Positions 6,746-8,903 of a stretch of DNA of 8,903 nucleotides are shown piece after piece. This DNA comes from an uncultured bacterium (GTDB lineage Bacteria > Actinomycetota > Coriobacteriia > Coriobacteriales > Atopobiaceae). Numbering within the stretch: position 1 is the stretch's first letter; each line of letters begins with the position of its first letter. Both the position numbers and the translations under genes were made by a program. The notes beneath the pieces were generated by a model, which saw only the letters and a list, made by a program, of their open reading frames with translations, was not told the DNA's origin and searched no databases. The DNA lies in NCBI GenBank assembly GCA_905214175.1, contig CAJMLD010000055.1, positions 1 through 8,903 on the forward strand, read 5' to 3'.

Positions 6746-7309
6746 CTAGAGGGCCTTTACGTCGGAAATCGGCCAATAGATGCAGAGTATCTTCGACGTC
6801 ACCGAGCTCACCCTCACCGGGCCAAAGTAGCGCGAGTCGAGGGAGTTGGTACGGTTGTCGCCCATGACCCAGATGTATCCGTCTGGGATGGTGTACGGGT
6901 AGCTAATCCCCGCCGAACCAGCCTGGTCCGAGAGCGAGTAGCTGGGCTTGCCCAGGGTGTAGGAGGACTCATCGAGCTGGACGCCATCCACGTAGACGTT
7001 GCCGTCACGCAGGTCGACGGTCTGACCCGCAACTGCAATGACGCGCTTCACAAGCGTGGTACCGGGCTCGCGCGGGCTCTCGAACGTCACGACATCACCC
7101 GCCTTGGGAGACTCCCAGTTAAGAGTGACCTTCTCGCCTAGAAGCAGGTCACCCTCCTGAATGGTCTCGAGCATGGAGCCCGAGGGCACCTCATAGACCC
7201 CCACCACAAAGGTGCGAAGGAGCAGCGCAACACCAAGTGCCACGAGGATGGTAACAACGACGTCGAGAATGCCGCCCTTCTTATCCTTTGCTGCCTTGCC
7301 CCTGGCCAT
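6746..7309 (-). CDS. lepB: Signal peptidase I
   Basis: A 187-residue type I signal peptidase, which cleaves signal peptides from exported proteins on the outer face of the cytoplasmic membrane. A basic N-terminus (MARGKAAKDKK) precedes a single transmembrane segment at about residues 14-31. The catalytic Ser45 lies in PSGSM (42-46), the general-base Lys88 in VKRVIAVAGQ (87-96), and the conserved box GDNRTNSLDSR spans 150-160. This is the short, single-anchor form usual in Gram-positive bacteria rather than the longer two-helix E. coli form. The ATG is 1 nt past the trmD stop, with GGAAGG about 8 nt upstream inside trmD. In the conserved order rplS normally lies between trmD and lepB; here it is missing. 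Confidence 0.96.
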   Translation of the reverse strand: MARGKAAKDKKGGILDVVVTILVALGVALLLRTFVVGVYEVPSGSMLETIQEGDLLLGEKVTLNWESPKAGDVVTFESPREPGTTLVKRVIAVAGQTVDLRDGNVYVDGVQLDESSYTLGKPSYSLSDQAGSAGISYPYTIPDGYIWVMGDNRTNSLDSRYFGPVRVSSVTSKILCIYWPISDVKAL

Positions 7310-7310
7310 G

Positions 7311-8087
7311 CTATTCGCCTTCCGTTGCAGAAAACCCGTTGCCAGCCGACCCTCCGCGGCTCTCCCCCATCACCTGGCGAGCGAACTCCCACTCCTCAAC
7401 GGAGAGATGAGCCCCGTCAAGCAGGTCGGGACGCCAGAGAGCGGTGCGCTCGATGGCGCTTCTCCTGCGCCATGCGTTCACCGCGCCGTGGTCACCGGAG
7501 AGAAGGACCTCCGGCACACGTAGCCCATCATAGTCCGCCGGCCGCGTGTACTGTGCGTACTCCAGAAGGCCATCCGAGAAAGACTCGTCTCGCGCGCTCA
7601 TCTCGTCCCCAAGCGCACCAGGTAGAAGGCGAACAACGGCATCGATAACGACAAGCGCGGGGAGCTCGCCGCCAGTAAGGACATAATCTCCCAGGGAGAG
7701 GACGTCGTCCGCAAGACCGTAGACGCGCTCGTCCATGCCCTCGTAGCGACCACAGACAAAGAGCAGCCGCTCCTCGCGAGAAAGACGCTCTGCCACGGTC
7801 TCGTCAAAGCGATACCCGCAAGGCGAGAAGAACACCACATGCGGGGCGCACGCGCCGCGTGTAGAGATGTCACGGATGGCCTCAAAGATGGGGGCTGGCT
7901 TCATGAGCATGCCCTGCCCTCCCCCAAAGGGGGCGTCGTCAACCGTGCGATGCCTGTCATGCGTCCAGTCTCGAAGGTCGTACGCCTCGAATGAGAAGAT
8001 GCCCTTCGCCTGGGCACGACCCATAATCGATGCGTCGAGGTAAGACGAGAAGACGCCTGGGAATACCGAGAGTGTCTCGACAATCAC
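7311..8087 (-). CDS. trmD: tRNA (guanine-37-N1)-methyltransferase
   Basis: A 258-residue SPOUT-class enzyme that uses S-adenosylmethionine to methylate G37 of tRNAs carrying a G at position 36, preventing +1 frameshifts. Visible motifs: LSVFPGVF at 6-13, RTVDDAPFGGGQGMLMKPAPIFEAI at 47-71, CGRYEGMDERV at 112-122 and SLGDYVLTGGELPALVVIDA at 131-150 (the trefoil-knot SAM site), then SFSDGLLEYAQYTRP at 169-183 and VPEVLLSGDH at 191-200. The start is GTG at 8087-8085, overlapping the rimM TGA by 4 nt, with the G-rich GGGTGAGGG upstream. Length and motif set are normal for the family. The overlap indicates coupled translation with rimM, as expected for this ribosome-maturation operon. Confidence 0.97.
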   Translation of the reverse strand: MIVETLSVFPGVFSSYLDASIMGRAQAKGIFSFEAYDLRDWTHDRHRTVDDAPFGGGQGMLMKPAPIFEAIRDISTRGACAPHVVFFSPCGYRFDETVAERLSREERLLFVCGRYEGMDERVYGLADDVLSLGDYVLTGGELPALVVIDAVVRLLPGALGDEMSARDESFSDGLLEYAQYTRPADYDGLRVPEVLLSGDHGAVNAWRRRSAIERTALWRPDLLDGAHLSVEEWEFARQVMGESRGGSAGNGFSATEGE

Positions 8088-8608
8088 CGACCCTCACCCC
8101 CGTCGATAAGCCCAGAGGGCAAGCGTACGGCAATGGGGCCATCATCTGGAACTTCGGTGACCACATCTTCAACGACGGGCAGGAGCACCTCGCCAAACGG
8201 GCCCTCGACGACCCAGACGTCATTGGCGGGACCAACCATGACTTCCTCGATCGTGCCGAGATATCCGATGCTCTCGTCGCTAACCTCGCGACCAAAGAGC
8301 GCCTCCGCATCGTGGAGCGCCACGTCGTCAGGCAGGTCCTTCTCACGGGCGAGAAGGAAGCGGCCCCTAAGACCATCTGCCTGATCGATGCCCGTTACGC
8401 CCGAGAGCGAGACGAGCTGTCCGCGAGCGCCCTCGGTGACGTGCGTCACCACGTAGGACCTTGGCCCCTTGAGACGAGGAGGCACCACGAAGACCTCGAG
8501 GCCCTCGCGAACAAGAGGGGGAAGGCCGTGAACGGCAACCGTCACGACCTCCCCCGTTCTACCGTGCGACTTCTCGACACGGGCTATGACTCTATAGCGA
8601 TCCCGCAA
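8084..8608 (-). CDS. rimM: Ribosome maturation factor RimM
   Basis: A 174-residue protein that helps assemble the head of the 30S subunit by binding ribosomal protein S19 and supporting 16S rRNA processing. The N-terminal RimM domain has VEKSHGRTGEV at 11-21 (family HGxxGEV). The C-terminal PRC-barrel domain carries IGYLGTIEEVMVGPANDVWV at 114-133 and EVLLPVVEDVV at 140-150, matching the LG-V-(x)-GANDV and LIP--E--V pattern. The start is TTG at 8608-8606, the only plausible codon that leaves the usual short lead before the HGxxGEV motif. Its Shine-Dalgarno is weak, and it lies 6 nt past the khpA stop, so it is probably translated by coupling with khpA. Confidence 0.94.
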   Translation of the reverse strand: MRDRYRVIARVEKSHGRTGEVVTVAVHGLPPLVREGLEVFVVPPRLKGPRSYVVTHVTEGARGQLVSLSGVTGIDQADGLRGRFLLAREKDLPDDVALHDAEALFGREVSDESIGYLGTIEEVMVGPANDVWVVEGPFGEVLLPVVEDVVTEVPDDGPIAVRLPSGLIDGGEGR

Positions 8609-8614
8609 GGTTGC

Positions 8615-8902
8615 CTAGCCTACGACCTCGACCTCGACAGAGGTCCCCACGCGCTGGCCAAGGGCACGCGCGAGGGTGCGGATGGCCTTGATCGTGCGGC
8701 CCTTACGGCCAATCACGCGACCGGCATCCTCCTCGGCACACGTGACCTCGATGAGGGAGCCCTCGTCGCTATCGGTGACGTCAAGCGAGACCGCACCCTC
8801 ATCGTCGACAAGTCCGCAGACGATGTACTCGACAAGGTCTGCCACCTTGTCGGAGGGCATCTCCTGCTCCTCGTCGACCTCGTCGTTAATGGTGTCTTCC
8901 AT
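8615..8902 (-). CDS. khpA: KH-domain RNA-binding protein KhpA
   Basis: A protein of 95 residues from the ATG at 8902, or 81 from the ATG at 8860. It is a single KH type II domain: LVEYIVCGLVDDEGAV at 23-38, then GRVIGRKGRTIKAIRTLARA at 61-80 with the nucleic-acid-contacting GxxG loop (GRKG, 65-68), and a final beta strand, SVEVEVV. KhpA (YlqC) binds RNA with KhpB and affects cell elongation and division in streptococci. Its place just before rimM and trmD is the conserved position after rpsP, which should lie to the right of the window. Family members are about 75-85 residues and start just before the LVEYIV motif. GAGGAG at 8867-8872, 6 nt before the ATG at 8860, therefore makes the shorter form plausible. 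The longer form adds an acidic 14-residue head (MEDTINDEVDEEQE). Any ribosome-binding site for the first ATG is outside the window. Confidence 0.92.
   Translation of the reverse strand: MEDTINDEVDEEQEMPSDKVADLVEYIVCGLVDDEGAVSLDVTDSDEGSLIEVTCAEEDAGRVIGRKGRTIKAIRTLARALGQRVGTSVEVEVVG
8867..8872 (-). promoter_or_regulatory. Possible internal ribosome-binding site for the shorter khpA form
   Basis: GAGGAG on the minus strand lies 6 nt before the in-frame ATG at 8860, a good spacing. It would give a product of normal family length, but the same bases also encode Glu-Glu within the longer form, so the match may be incidental. Confidence 0.4.
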
Positions 8903-8903
8903 A

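Noticed and set aside
6708..6776. N-terminal extension of GlyQ overlapping lepB
   Set aside because: The 23 added residues are not family-like, and the ATG at 6707 has its own ribosome-binding site and gives the normal GlyQ start.
1..8903. CRISPR repeats, insertion sequences, prophage or defence genes
   Set aside because: Searching by eye showed no spaced direct repeats, transposase motifs, terminal inverted repeats or unassigned stretch longer than about 220 nt that could hold such a system.

Overview
This window is an ordinary, tightly packed chromosomal segment of a high-GC bacterium. Every gene I can support lies on the minus strand, so the window reads from right to left. Gene content and protein style (bacterial two-subunit glycyl-tRNA synthetase, pyruvate phosphate dikinase, a strong G/C preference at third codon positions) suggest an anaerobic actinobacterium of the class Coriobacteriia (Olsenella/Atopobium-like). 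That placement is inferred from general resemblance, not from a search.

Region by region along transcription: (1) 8902-6746 holds a translation and secretion block: khpA (KH-domain RNA-binding protein), rimM (16S rRNA processing), trmD (tRNA m1G37 methyltransferase) and lepB (signal peptidase I). The genes are 6 nt apart, overlapping by 4 nt, and 1 nt apart. (2) 6707-3699 holds glyQ and glyS, the two subunits of glycyl-tRNA synthetase, abutting with no gap. (3) 3635-3231 encodes a 134-residue protein matching only the N-terminal half of the PPDK/PEP-synthase regulatory kinase-phosphorylase family (DUF299, YqfL/PpsR-like). A strong rho-independent terminator follows it at 3171-3202. (4) 3009-250 is ppdK, with its own roughly 160-nt leader and a strong terminator at 186-221. 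(5) 157-1 is the 5' end of a dGTPase-like HD hydrolase gene (dgt) that runs off the left edge.

The layout joins two gene strings known from many bacteria. One is rpsP-khpA-rimM-trmD-rplS-lepB, here without rplS between trmD and lepB. The other is glyQ-glyS-(DUF299 regulator)-...-dgt-dnaG-rpoD, with ppdK inserted. Genes from khpA to the DUF299 fragment could form one transcript; ppdK is a separate unit.

I found no mobile element, CRISPR array, phage gene, tRNA or rRNA, and no clear novel system. The observation most worth pursuing is the half-length PPDK regulator. It sits beside a PPDK that keeps the regulatory threonine and catalytic histidine, but the regulator lacks the P-loop half needed for the known kinase reaction.
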